DNA from: Oceanicaulis sp.
GTDB taxonomy: Bacteria > Pseudomonadota > Alphaproteobacteria > Caulobacterales > Maricaulaceae
Length of the DNA: 64,000 bases
NCBI GenBank assembly: GCA_040112665.1
Contig: CP157796.1
Span: 684,813-748,812 of the forward strand
Direction: 5' to 3'
Shown: piece by piece, positions 50,700 through 58,980 of the stretch
Layout of the letters: each line of letters begins with the position of its first letter
How positions within the stretch are numbered: the first letter of the stretch is position 1
Notes under the pieces: generated by a model
The model's input: the letters and a program-made list of their open reading frames with translations, nothing else
Told to the model about the DNA's origin: nothing
Databases searched by the model: none
Translations under genes and position numbers: made by a program

Positions 50700-50762
50700 A
50701 TGACCCTGTCCCCGGTCACAGATCCCGCTCCATCTTCCCCCCTCTGGATGCGCCGGGGCTGA
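50700..50762 (+). CDS. Candidate small ORF (20 codons) upstream of the alpha-hydroxy-acid oxidase gene
   Basis: An ATG at 50700 follows a perfect GGAGG (50689-50693) with six bases between, and the frame codes for 20 residues starting MTLSPVTDPAPSS and ending RRG before TGA at 50760. The ribosome-binding site is much better than that of the following oxidase gene, which starts with TTG 53 bases downstream. It could be a leader peptide or chance; no known family. Confidence 0.3.
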   Translation: MTLSPVTDPAPSSPLWMRRG

Positions 50763-50815
50763 GCGCGTATGGCTGAGGCCGGCGCGCGGGCGCCGGGCGG
50801 AGACGGGGCGAGCGC

Positions 50816-51943
50816 TTGAAGGACATCGTGTCGATCGAGGATCTGCGTGCGCGCGCCCGGCGCAGGCTGCCGCGCATGGTGTTCGACTATATCGACGGCG
50901 GCGCGGAGGACGAACGCACGCTCGCAAACAACACCGAGCGCCTGCGCGCGCGGGAGCTGGTCTGGCGGGCGCTGGTCGACGTCTCCGTGGTCGACACGTC
51001 GATCTCGGTGCTCGGCGCGAAGAGCCCCACCCCCTTCATTCTGGCGCCGACCGCCGCGCAGCGCCTGTTTCATCCGAGGCTGGGCGAGCTCGCCGCGGCG
51101 CGGGCGGCGCATGCGCATCAGGCGATCTATGCGGTCTCCACCCTGGCGACCCAGCCGGTCGAGGCGATCGCCGAGGCCTGTCCGGGTCCCAAAGTCTTCC
51201 AGGTCTATGTCTGGCGCGACCGGGCGCTGGTCGAAGGCGTGCTCGACCGGGTCAGAAAGGCGGGCTTCACCGCGCTCGTGCTCACCGTGGACGCCCCGGT
51301 GGCGGGCAAGCGCGAGCGCGATCCGCGCAACGGCTTCTCCCTGCCGGTGAAGATCAACCGCAGGACGCTCGGCCAGGCGCTGGCCCGGCCCGGCTATCTG
51401 ATCGATCTGGCGCTTGGCGGACCGGCGAAGCCGTCGAACTTTCCCCATGCGGGCGGGGGCGACGTGATGGACCTGATCGACCGGCAGTTCGACCGGTCGG
51501 TGACCTGGGACTACGCGCGCTGGCTGAAACAGGCCTGGGGCGGGCCGATGGCGATCAAGGGGATGGCCAGCCCTGACGACGCGCGCCGCGCGATCGACAA
51601 CGGGGCGGACGCGGTCTGGGTCTCCAACCATGGCGGCCGGCAGATCGACACCGCACCCGCCAGCATCGACACCCTGCCCGCGATCGCAAAGGCCGTCGGC
51701 GGTCAGGCCGAGGTGATTTTCGACGGCGGGGTGCGCCGCGGCTCGGACATCGTCAAGGCGCACGCTCTCGGCGCTGACGCGGTGGCGGTCGGCCGGGCCT
51801 ATCTCTACGGCCTCGCCGCAGGGGGCGAAGCGGGCGTCGACGCGGCGATCAGGATCCTGCGCGAGGACGTCGAACGCACCCTCGCCCTGCTCGGCCGCCC
51901 CACCCTGTCAGGCGTCGACGACAGCGTGCTTTTCAGGCCCTGA
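50816..51943 (+). CDS. FMN-dependent alpha-hydroxy-acid oxidase/dehydrogenase (LldD family)
   Basis: The 375-residue protein has the (beta-alpha)8 flavoprotein pattern of L-lactate, glycolate and mandelate oxidising enzymes. Motifs: MVFDYIDGGAEDERTLANN, FILAPTAAQRLFHPRLGELA, ALVLTVDAPVAGKRERDPRN, the lysine in MAIKGMASPDDARRA, the active-site histidine-arginine pair SNHGGRQIDTAPAS, and GGVRRGSDIVKAHALGADAV. It oxidises a 2-hydroxy acid to a 2-oxo acid; the real substrate cannot be deduced. Translation apparently starts at a TTG (MKDIVSIEDLRARARRR); no ATG gives the conserved N-terminus. It converges with the isoaspartyl peptidase gene. Confidence 0.9.
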   Translation: MKDIVSIEDLRARARRRLPRMVFDYIDGGAEDERTLANNTERLRARELVWRALVDVSVVDTSISVLGAKSPTPFILAPTAAQRLFHPRLGELAAARAAHAHQAIYAVSTLATQPVEAIAEACPGPKVFQVYVWRDRALVEGVLDRVRKAGFTALVLTVDAPVAGKRERDPRNGFSLPVKINRRTLGQALARPGYLIDLALGGPAKPSNFPHAGGGDVMDLIDRQFDRSVTWDYARWLKQAWGGPMAIKGMASPDDARRAIDNGADAVWVSNHGGRQIDTAPASIDTLPAIAKAVGGQAEVIFDGGVRRGSDIVKAHALGADAVAVGRAYLYGLAAGGEAGVDAAIRILREDVERTLALLGRPTLSGVDDSVLFRP

Positions 51944-51964
51944 CCGGCCGGGCCGTGGCCCTGA

Positions 51965-52843
51965 TCACACCACTGCGGCGAAGACCGGACGGTTTGATCC
52001 CGCCGCGGCGCGTTTCATGCCCGGCGAGTTCCAGGCGAAGACGACCTCTCCTGTCCGGGTGATCGCGATCACCCCGCCGTCTCCGCCGTGGCGCGCGACG
52101 CCGGCCAGCATGGCGTCAGCGGCCGATTTCGCGTCCGCGCCGCCATAGCGCATCCGCGCGGCCATATCCCCCGCCCCGCCGGCCAGGATGAAGGCCTCGC
52201 CCACGCCGGTGGCGGAGATCGCGACCTCGCCGTCCGCCCATGTGCCCGGTCCGATCAGCGGCGTGTCGCCGACCCGGCCCGCGCGCTTGCCGAACGTGCC
52301 CCCGGTCGAGGTGGCCGCGGCGAGCCGGCCCTCGCGGTCCAGCGCCACCGCCCCGACCGTGCCGTGCGCGGCGGCCTTCGGATCTTCGAAATCGGCGCGT
52401 TCAACCCCGTCGGGCACCCGGTAATAGGCGGCCGGGTCGGCGACCAGCGCCAGGCCCTGCTCGCGGACGAACGCCATCGCGCCCTCGCCCGCCAGAAGCA
52501 CGTGCTCGCCCGCCTCCATCACCCGGCGTGCGGCGCCGACCGGATGGACGACGTCGCGCACGGCGGCGACCCCGCCCGCCTTCATCGCCGCGCCGTCCAT
52601 GATCGAGGCGTCGAGCTCGACATACCCGGCGGTGTTCGGCGCGGAGCCGCGGCCCGCCACGCACAGCCCTTCGGCTTCGAGCGCCTTGACTGCGGTCTCC
52701 ACCGCGTCGAGTGCGGAGGCCCCGGCCTTCAGTGCGGCGGCGCCTTCCTCGGCGAGGCGCCTGAGCTGGGCTTCGGCGCGGCTGTAATCGCGGCCGGGCT
52801 TCACGCCCGCCCCGCCGTGCAGCGCGATGGCGTAAGGGGTCAT
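51965..52843 (-). CDS. iaaA: Isoaspartyl peptidase / L-asparaginase (N-terminal nucleophile, EcAIII type)
   Basis: The 292-residue precursor is an Ntn-hydrolase that self-cleaves before a threonine. Family blocks are YAIALHGGAGVKP, AGRGSAPNTAGYVELDASIM DG, and HGTVGAVALDREGRLAAATS with the nucleophile T162. TGGTFGKRAGRVGDTPLIGP contains substrate-binding residues. Such enzymes hydrolyse beta-aspartyl dipeptides, including beta-Asp-Arg released from cyanophycin. The start overlaps the upstream cyanophycinase stop in ATGA, so the two are co-translated. No signal peptide is visible, so it acts in the cytoplasm. Threonine-based L-asparaginase activity is an alternative or additional function. Confidence 0.92.
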   Translation of the reverse strand: MTPYAIALHGGAGVKPGRDYSRAEAQLRRLAEEGAAALKAGASALDAVETAVKALEAEGLCVAGRGSAPNTAGYVELDASIMDGAAMKAGGVAAVRDVVHPVGAARRVMEAGEHVLLAGEGAMAFVREQGLALVADPAAYYRVPDGVERADFEDPKAAAHGTVGAVALDREGRLAAATSTGGTFGKRAGRVGDTPLIGPGTWADGEVAISATGVGEAFILAGGAGDMAARMRYGGADAKSAADAMLAGVARHGGDGGVIAITRTGEVVFAWNSPGMKRAAAGSNRPVFAAVV

Positions 52844-54108
52844 TGAACATCCTCGTCTGAAATCGGGGTGACGGTCAGGCGCACCGGCGTGATGTCGAAA
52901 TCGACCGCGAAGGCTGAAAAGCGCGCCGTTCCGTCCTCGTCGCGGCCCCAGAACCCGGCCGAGGCGCGGCCCTGGGTGAAGCGATAGACGACGCCGGTCT
53001 CGCCGGAAAACGACACCCGCTCGACTGCGCTGGAGGCTGCGTTGTCCAGAAGCGCGTCGCCCAGAACGGCGGTCAGCGTGTCGCCGGACACCGCCATGCC
53101 GCCGCCGGAGACGACGGCCTGGTCGTAGTACTCGTTTCCGACGGTGGGCGCCTTGTAGTCGGGCACATGCACGTCCAGACCCGTGGCGCTGATCCTGTCG
53201 CCATGGCTGAGCAGGTGAAGGTGAACGCCCTCGATCCGCGCTGCGCCGGCGACAGGGGTCTGCCGGGCCTGCCGCGCGTCGAGGATCGTCACCGCGCCGG
53301 CGCCCAGCGCCTCGATCTCACCACGGGCGAGATCGACGATCATCGCGGTGTTCTCGTCCACGCCGAAGCCCATGCGCAGGGACTCGTCGATCGACACGAC
53401 CGCGCGCGCCAGCCGTCCCAGCCGGGCGCGCTCGCCGAAATGCTGGTCGGTGACGCCGTAGGGAAAGAACCCGAGCCCGCGGGCGAGCACCAGCCGGTCG
53501 GTCTCCGGCGCCGCCGCCCCGTCCGCAAGGCCGATGGGCGCTTCCAGCAAAGCCGGCAGGGTCTCGCCGCGCACGATCATCACCGGGCTCATCATCGCCG
53601 CGCCCGCGCTGGTCCCGCCGATGACCGCACCGTTCGCGAGCCGCGCGCGGAGCGCTTGCAGCATCGGCGTGTCGCGTCCGTCCGCTTCGATCAGCGCTTC
53701 GGCGATGCGGGCCTGATCGCCGCCGGTGAACCAGATCCCGCCTGCAGCCTCGATCTTGGCGATCTCATCGGCGTCGCTGGCGTTGTCCGCCCAGCTGCTT
53801 TCGTCCACGCCGTCAGTGTCCGGATCGTCCATGACGGCGAGATCGACCCGGACGATATTGTCCGCCTTTACGCCGTAGCTCTGCAGCGCCCGGGCGAAAT
53901 CGTCCGCCGATCCGGACGGATAGCCTGAAGCGGTGGGCAGGATCGCAAAGCGCGCGCCGGGTCCGCCGGCCGCTGCGATGAAGGCCTCGAACACGGGCTG
54001 GTTCGCATCGTCGAGCGCGCCGCCGGCGATGACCAGCGTGCCCGGCTCGGCCGACGCTGCGCCGCCGAGCGCGATTGCCGCCGCGCCGGCGAGAAGGAAG
54101 CGTGTCAT
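52840..54108 (-). CDS. Exported cyanophycinase (peptidase family S51)
   Basis: From the ATG at 54108 (behind AAAGGGACG) the protein has 422 residues with a signal peptide (MTRFLLAGAAAIALGGAASA). The mature protein follows the cyanophycinase/dipeptidase E fold: GTLVIAGGALDDANQPVFEA, ARFAILPTASGYPSG, IWFTGGDQARIAEAL (GGDQ motif, about 129-132) and VIGGTSAGAAMMSP with the nucleophilic serine S167. LVLARGLGFFPYGVTDQHFG, ERARLGRLARAV and MGFGVDENTAMIVD supply the histidine and glutamate region. Cyanophycinases release beta-Asp-Arg dipeptides from multi-L-arginyl-poly-L-aspartate. The export signal indicates that an external polymer is attacked, as for extracellular CphE of Pseudomonas. A C-terminal domain of about 130 residues is extra. 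Confidence 0.85.
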   Translation of the reverse strand: MTRFLLAGAAAIALGGAASAEPGTLVIAGGALDDANQPVFEAFIAAAGGPGARFAILPTASGYPSGSADDFARALQSYGVKADNIVRVDLAVMDDPDTDGVDESSWADNASDADEIAKIEAAGGIWFTGGDQARIAEALIEADGRDTPMLQALRARLANGAVIGGTSAGAAMMSPVMIVRGETLPALLEAPIGLADGAAAPETDRLVLARGLGFFPYGVTDQHFGERARLGRLARAVVSIDESLRMGFGVDENTAMIVDLARGEIEALGAGAVTILDARQARQTPVAGAARIEGVHLHLLSHGDRISATGLDVHVPDYKAPTVGNEYYDQAVVSGGGMAVSGDTLTAVLGDALLDNAASSAVERVSFSGETGVVYRFTQGRASAGFWGRDEDGTARFSAFAVDFDITPVRLTVTPISDEDVQ

Positions 54109-54119
54109 GATCGTCCCTT

Positions 54120-55601
54120 TCACGAATACCCGATCGCCTGGGCGATCAGCACGAAGGCGCTGGCGAGCGCCATGAGGGCCAGCATCGGCTTCCAGACGAA
54201 ACGCACCCAGACCGCCCAGTCGAGGCGCGCCGCGGCGAGGCATCCCATCAGCGCGGCGCTGGCCGGCACGATGATGTTGGTCAGCCCGTCGCCGAGCTGG
54301 AAGGCGAGCACGGCGGTCTGGCGCGTCACCCCGGAGAGATCGGCCAGCGGCGCCATGAGCGGCATGGTCAGCGCCGCCTGGCCCGAGCCCGAGACCACCA
54401 GAAGATTGATCGCGCTCTGGCTTGCGTACATCCCCAGCGCCGCCATCCAGTCCGGCAGGGCGCCGGTCAGCTGGCCCGCCCCGTGAAGCGCGGCGTTCAG
54501 AAGGCTGGGTTCGGTGGGATCGTCGCCGCCCAGCAAGATCACCACCCCCTTGGCCGCAGCCACGATCAGGGCGGCGGGCAGAAGCTGCATCGCGCCCTCC
54601 CTGAAAGCGCCGACCAGATCGTTGCCGGTCACCCCGCCGAGGCCGAACACCCGGCCGATGATCGCCGCGGCGAGCCCGATCGCGAAGAACTGCGCGGCGA
54701 TCTCGGCGAGGTAATAGCCTTGCGCCGCCACGCCCCAGGCGATCCAGACGACGCCGAGGCCCAGCACCGCGAGCACGAGATAATCGCCGATCGAGACCGG
54801 CGTCGTGTCCTGATCGAGCGCCTTTTCCCGGCTGCGCCAGTAGGCGTCGGATTTATGCGCCAGCGAGCCTTCGGGATTGAGGCGCACCTTGCGGGCGTAG
54901 GCGTAGGCGAAACTCGCGCCCAGAACCGTGAACACCGTCCACATCGCCACCCGGAAGCCGAGCCCTGACAGGGCGGGCAGATCGGCGATCGATTGCGCGA
55001 CGACGACCGAGAACGGGTTCATCCAGCTCGTCGCAAACCCGATCTGGGTGGCGGCGTAGCAGGCCACCACGCCGGTGATGGAATCATATCCCGCCCGGAT
55101 CAGCGCAGGCACGACGATCAGGCACAGCACGATCGCCTCCTCGCCCATGCCGAACACCGCCCCGCCAAGCGAGAACACGACGAACAGGATCGCCACCAGC
55201 ATGTCGGACGGCTTGTCGTGGTTGGACAGAACGCCTTTGAGGATCCGCTCGAGCGCGCCGGTGCGCATGATGATCCCGAACGCGCCGCCGACCACCAAGA
55301 GGAAGGCCATGAGTCCGACCGTGGCCGAATACCGGTCCCCGGCGATGAGGCCCTCGAACAGGAAATTAAGAAAGCCCGGATCCTCGGCCGTGCCGAAGAC
55401 CGGCGCGGGGTCGGGCCTGCCTGAGGACGTATAGCTGCCCGGATCGATGCGCGCGCGCTCGCCCTCGGCCGTCGGCGCGAGCTCGAAGGAGCCGGGTGTG
55501 AACACGAAGGTGGCGGCGAAGGCGAGCACCGCCACGGTGAACAGGATGAGATAGCTGTCGGGCAGGCGCGAGGCCTTGCCCGCAGGATCGGGGGTCGCCA
55601 T
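54120..55601 (-). CDS. YfcC-family basic amino acid / dicarboxylate transporter
   Basis: The 493-residue protein has about 12 membrane helices and the YfcC/C4-dicarboxylate anaerobic carrier pattern. It has PDSYLILFTVAVLAFAATFV, VGGAFGIIMRTGALERILKG, and VVFSLGGAVFGMGEEAIVLC in the first half. IGFATSWMNPFSVVVAQSIA, SGSGQAALTMPLMAPLADLS and FQLGDGLTNIIVPASAALMG follow in the second. The family transports arginine or basic peptides in some bacteria. It lies 11 bases upstream of the cyanophycinase gene on the same strand, so uptake of arginine or beta-Asp-Arg is plausible, as inferred from context. Confidence 0.85.
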   Translation of the reverse strand: MATPDPAGKASRLPDSYLILFTVAVLAFAATFVFTPGSFELAPTAEGERARIDPGSYTSSGRPDPAPVFGTAEDPGFLNFLFEGLIAGDRYSATVGLMAFLLVVGGAFGIIMRTGALERILKGVLSNHDKPSDMLVAILFVVFSLGGAVFGMGEEAIVLCLIVVPALIRAGYDSITGVVACYAATQIGFATSWMNPFSVVVAQSIADLPALSGLGFRVAMWTVFTVLGASFAYAYARKVRLNPEGSLAHKSDAYWRSREKALDQDTTPVSIGDYLVLAVLGLGVVWIAWGVAAQGYYLAEIAAQFFAIGLAAAIIGRVFGLGGVTGNDLVGAFREGAMQLLPAALIVAAAKGVVILLGGDDPTEPSLLNAALHGAGQLTGALPDWMAALGMYASQSAINLLVVSGSGQAALTMPLMAPLADLSGVTRQTAVLAFQLGDGLTNIIVPASAALMGCLAAARLDWAVWVRFVWKPMLALMALASAFVLIAQAIGYS

Positions 55602-55693
55602 GGATCAGGTCTCCGAAGACCGGCGCAGAACGTAACGGGCCGCGGCGCGAACCATGCCCCGCCGCGGCCCGTGCTGACAAACCGGCGTCCGGC

Positions 55694-58531
55694 CTAGAAA
55701 CCGTAGCGCAGACGCAGGGTCACGTAGCGCCCGAGCGCGTCGTGATTGATCAGGTCCACGTTCGAGCCCGAACCCAGCACCAGCGGCGGTTCTTCATCCA
55801 GCAGGTTGCGGATGTTGAGCTGGATGAAGGTGTTCTCCGCAAAGTCATAGCTGAGATTGGCGTCGACCACGAACCAGGAGTCCACGTCCACCTCCGCGTC
55901 GGCGGGCAGGCCGACCGCGTCCAGCGTGCGCGGGCTGGGATCGTCGTCATAGCTCGAGGTGTACCGCCCCGTCAGCGAGGCGCGCCACACGTCGCTGGTC
56001 CAGCGCACGGTGGCGTTGGCCAGAAGCTCGGGATAGCGGAAATCGCCGGCCAGCTGCTCGACCGGAGAATTCACCGAAGCCCGGCGTTCGAAGTCCAGAA
56101 GGTAGGTGGCGTCGAACAGGAAAGCGAGATCGCCGCCCAGCACGTCGTCGAAATACTGGGTGTAGCTGAAGTCGAGCCCGCTGGTCTCCTGGTAGCCCAG
56201 ATTGGTGATCTGGAAGTGCGCGTCGGTGACGAAGCCGCTGCGGACCTCCACGCCCGGCGTGCCCGTCGGCAGCAGGCCTTCGCCGGTCACCGCGAACTCG
56301 CCGGCCAGCGCGCGGCGGATGAAGTCCTCCTCGTCGATGCCCACCAGGTCCTCGTGGCGGATCGTCCAGTAATCGAGATTGATGTCGATGTTCGAGGTCG
56401 GACGGAACAGGACGCCCGCGCCCCAGGTCTCGGCGTTCTCAGCGCCCAGATCAGGATTGCCCACGTCTTCGGACAACAGCGAATTGCCCGACGCGCTCGC
56501 ATCGCCGTCGCAGGCCTCTGGCGTTTCCGCGCAGTCCACCGTGTAGGACGACAGCAGCACGCCGGCGCCGGACTGGGCGAGCGAGGGCGCGCGGAAGCTG
56601 GTCGACCAGTTGGCGCGGAAGATGAGGTTTTCCAGCGCCTCGTAGCGGACCGCGACCTTGGGATTGAAGTCCCCGCCGAAGCCTTCGTAATCGTCGTACC
56701 GGCCGGCCAGCTGCAGATCGAGCCGGTCGGAGAGCGGCACGTAGAGCTCGCCGAACACCGCCCAGACGTCGCGCTCGGCGTCCACCCTGGTGGAGGAGAA
56801 ACCCAGCACCGGCTCGGGATTGTCGATCGTGGCCACCGCGACGCCCGACGGCGTGTCGGTGACTTCCTCGCGCCGGAATTCCGCGCCGACCGCGGCCTTG
56901 ATGGTGCGGCCGTTGAAGTCGAACAGGTCGCCGGTCGCGTTCACGTCCAGGCCGAACATGCGGCTCTCGCCGTTGCGCTCGGCCTCGGTCTCCAGAAGTT
57001 CTCTCAGACCGTCGGGCTGGTTGGTCTGGCCGCCGAACGGGTTGTACCACAGCGTGGTCTTGCCGACGTCCTCGCAGGTGTCGCCGATGAAGCTCGCCGA
57101 AGGACGGCCGAGATCGACGTCCCAGCGGTCCACCGTCGTACCGTCCGAACACAGATTGCCCAGATTGGCGTTGTAGAACGCCTCTGAGATCACCAGCCCC
57201 GACACGCCGCGCTGGGTGCGGTCGTTGCCGCCGTAGAGAAGCCCCGTCTCCAGCGTCCAGCCGTTCTCGAAATCGTATTCGAAGCCGGTGGTGAAGCGGA
57301 AGCTTTCGCTCTCCACCTCGACCGCGCGCGGGTCGAGCAGCTTGCCCCAGGCGAAGATCGGGAAGCCGTAGAAATCGGTGAAGTCGACGACCCCGCCGTC
57401 GGCGACGATGTCGGCCTGCAGCGCGGCCGGCCAGTTGGGGTTCTCCGGATCGATCGGCGCGCGCGAGAAGTTCGCCGGCGAGCCGGTGCCGCGGCTGTCT
57501 GAGGTCTGATAGAGCAGCTCGTTGAAGATCTTCAGGCGGTCGTTGACCTGCCAGTTATGGACGAACAGCCCGCCCACGCTCTCCAGCTCGTCGGAGATCG
57601 ACACGAAGTCGTTCACGTCCACTTCGCAGAACTCGCCCAGCGGGCCGAAGCCGAACTGGTCGGCCGGGCAGCCGCCGTCGGCGGGCTCTTCAGTCTGGTC
57701 GAAGCTCTGGAAGAAGTTGTCGAAGAAGCTGGGATAGAAGCCCTGCTGGCTGGGACGCACGCTGTCCTCGGTGAAGGACCGGTCGCGCTCGTAGAACGCG
57801 TTGCGCTTGAAGTAGTCCACCACGGCGGTGACGTTATGGTCGCCGAACTGCCGGCCGATGATCGCATTGACGTTGAGCTTGCCTTCGTCGGTGTCGGCGG
57901 TCGAATTGCCGTAGCTGAAGGTGATCTCCTGGCCCTCGTAATCGTCGCGGAGCACGTAGTTCACCACGCCCGCGACCGCGTCCGCGCCGTAAAGCGCCGA
58001 GGCGCCGTTGGGCAGCACCTCGACCCGCTCCACCGCCGACAGCGGAATGGCGTTCACGTCGATAAAGCTTTCCTGGCCGTTGGCGAAGGCGGCGACATTG
58101 GCCCGGCGGCCGTTGATCAGGGTCAGCGTGGCGCTGGTCCCCAGCCCGCGCAGCGAGACGCCGGCCGCGCCCACCGGCGTGTCGCTCGAAAGCGGCCCGG
58201 CGGTGGAGGTCGAGAAGGTGCCCGACCCGCCCGCGGTGATGGTCAGATCGCCCAGCAGATCGATGATCGAGGTGGCGCCGCTGTCTTCGATGTCCTGGCG
58301 GTCGAGCTCGTAAGCCTGCACCGCGCCGTCGAGATCGAGCCCGCGAATGCGCGAGCCGACCACCGTGATGGTGTCGCGCTCGGCGACGCCGTCGGCCTGT
58401 TCGCGCGCGGTTTCGTCAGCTTCGGTGTTCACCGGCTCTGCGTCCTGCGCGAAGCCGGGCGCGGCGAGCGCGCCGGCGGCGAACAGCGCGGCGATGACGC
58501 CGGCGACGTGGTTCTTGTGGTCCTTGGTCAT
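55694..58531 (-). CDS. TonB-dependent outer-membrane receptor
   Basis: The 945-residue protein has a signal peptide (VAGVIAALFAAGALAAPGFA) and a TonB box-like RDTITVVGSRI. The plug domain contains GATSIIDLLGDLTITAGGSG, VSLRGLGTSATLTLINGRRA and ERVEVLPNGASALYGADAVA, and the 22-strand barrel ends with the final aromatic residue in ALGRYVTLRLRYGF. It is of the large receptor type common in Caulobacterales, used for oligosaccharides, peptides and other polymers. It is transcribed toward the YfcC transporter gene (92-base gap) and the cyanophycinase/isoaspartyl peptidase pair. This suggests uptake of cyanophycin or its fragments, an inference from position. Confidence 0.9.
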   Translation of the reverse strand: MTKDHKNHVAGVIAALFAAGALAAPGFAQDAEPVNTEADETAREQADGVAERDTITVVGSRIRGLDLDGAVQAYELDRQDIEDSGATSIIDLLGDLTITAGGSGTFSTSTAGPLSSDTPVGAAGVSLRGLGTSATLTLINGRRANVAAFANGQESFIDVNAIPLSAVERVEVLPNGASALYGADAVAGVVNYVLRDDYEGQEITFSYGNSTADTDEGKLNVNAIIGRQFGDHNVTAVVDYFKRNAFYERDRSFTEDSVRPSQQGFYPSFFDNFFQSFDQTEEPADGGCPADQFGFGPLGEFCEVDVNDFVSISDELESVGGLFVHNWQVNDRLKIFNELLYQTSDSRGTGSPANFSRAPIDPENPNWPAALQADIVADGGVVDFTDFYGFPIFAWGKLLDPRAVEVESESFRFTTGFEYDFENGWTLETGLLYGGNDRTQRGVSGLVISEAFYNANLGNLCSDGTTVDRWDVDLGRPSASFIGDTCEDVGKTTLWYNPFGGQTNQPDGLRELLETEAERNGESRMFGLDVNATGDLFDFNGRTIKAAVGAEFRREEVTDTPSGVAVATIDNPEPVLGFSSTRVDAERDVWAVFGELYVPLSDRLDLQLAGRYDDYEGFGGDFNPKVAVRYEALENLIFRANWSTSFRAPSLAQSGAGVLLSSYTVDCAETPEACDGDASASGNSLLSEDVGNPDLGAENAETWGAGVLFRPTSNIDINLDYWTIRHEDLVGIDEEDFIRRALAGEFAVTGEGLLPTGTPGVEVRSGFVTDAHFQITNLGYQETSGLDFSYTQYFDDVLGGDLAFLFDATYLLDFERRASVNSPVEQLAGDFRYPELLANATVRWTSDVWRASLTGRYTSSYDDDPSPRTLDAVGLPADAEVDVDSWFVVDANLSYDFAENTFIQLNIRNLLDEEPPLVLGSGSNVDLINHDALGRYVTLRLRYGF

Positions 58532-58705
58532 GGTCCGTCTCCTAAGCTCCGTCCGCCGCGCCCTGCAGGCGTCGTCGCGGACAGGTCCCCTGTCGTTCTT
58601 GATGAGAGTCTTTCGGGACGGACGGCGCGGGCGAGACTTCAGCCCGGAGGCGCGGTTATCGCGGCGCGGGCGGATCAGCGTCCGGGCGCGCGCGACATCG
58701 CTCTG

Positions 58706-58754
58706 GTTTCACGTTTGAAACGCTGCGCTGGCCCGCCCTGGTGTCAGGCGGGCC
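58706..58754 (-). promoter_or_regulatory. Palindrome and hairpin upstream of the TonB receptor gene
   Basis: GTTTCACGTTTGAAAC (58706-58721) is a 16-base inverted repeat with six-base arms around CGTT. Beside it, GGCCCGCC (58730-58737) and GGCGGGCC (58747-58754) make a perfect eight-base-pair hairpin. Both lie about 180 bases upstream of the receptor start, in the 449-base gap 58532-58980. The palindrome may be an operator and the hairpin an attenuator or RNA structure; no U run follows the hairpin. Confidence 0.4.
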
Positions 58755-58781
58755 GCCGCCGTCCGCAAACCGGGGCGGCGC

Positions 58782-58853
58782 TTATTCGTTGAACCAGTCG
58801 GTGAGATGAAACTGAACCGACCGGCGCACGAGAACCTGATGGATACCAGCCAT
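58782..58853 (-). CDS. Candidate small ORF (23 codons) upstream of the TonB receptor gene
   Basis: On the minus strand an ATG at 58853 follows AGGAGA (58863-58858) with a four-base gap. The frame codes for 23 residues: MAGIHQVLVRRSVQ, then FHLTDWFNE, with stop TAA at 58784-58782. The peptide is amphipathic and basic. It is the best-placed small frame in the gap before the receptor gene, followed by a hairpin and a palindrome. A leader peptide or chance are both possible. Confidence 0.35.
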   Translation of the reverse strand: MAGIHQVLVRRSVQFHLTDWFNE

Positions 58854-58980
58854 GCGGTCTCCTGAGCACAGACCTCAAGGCTAAGTCGCCATCGGCCCCG
58901 CTGACAAGGGGTCCAGAAGACGCCGGCGAGCGGCGGTGCACGCCATGTTGCGGTTTGGTGACAGAGGGCGGCGCCCGCCC

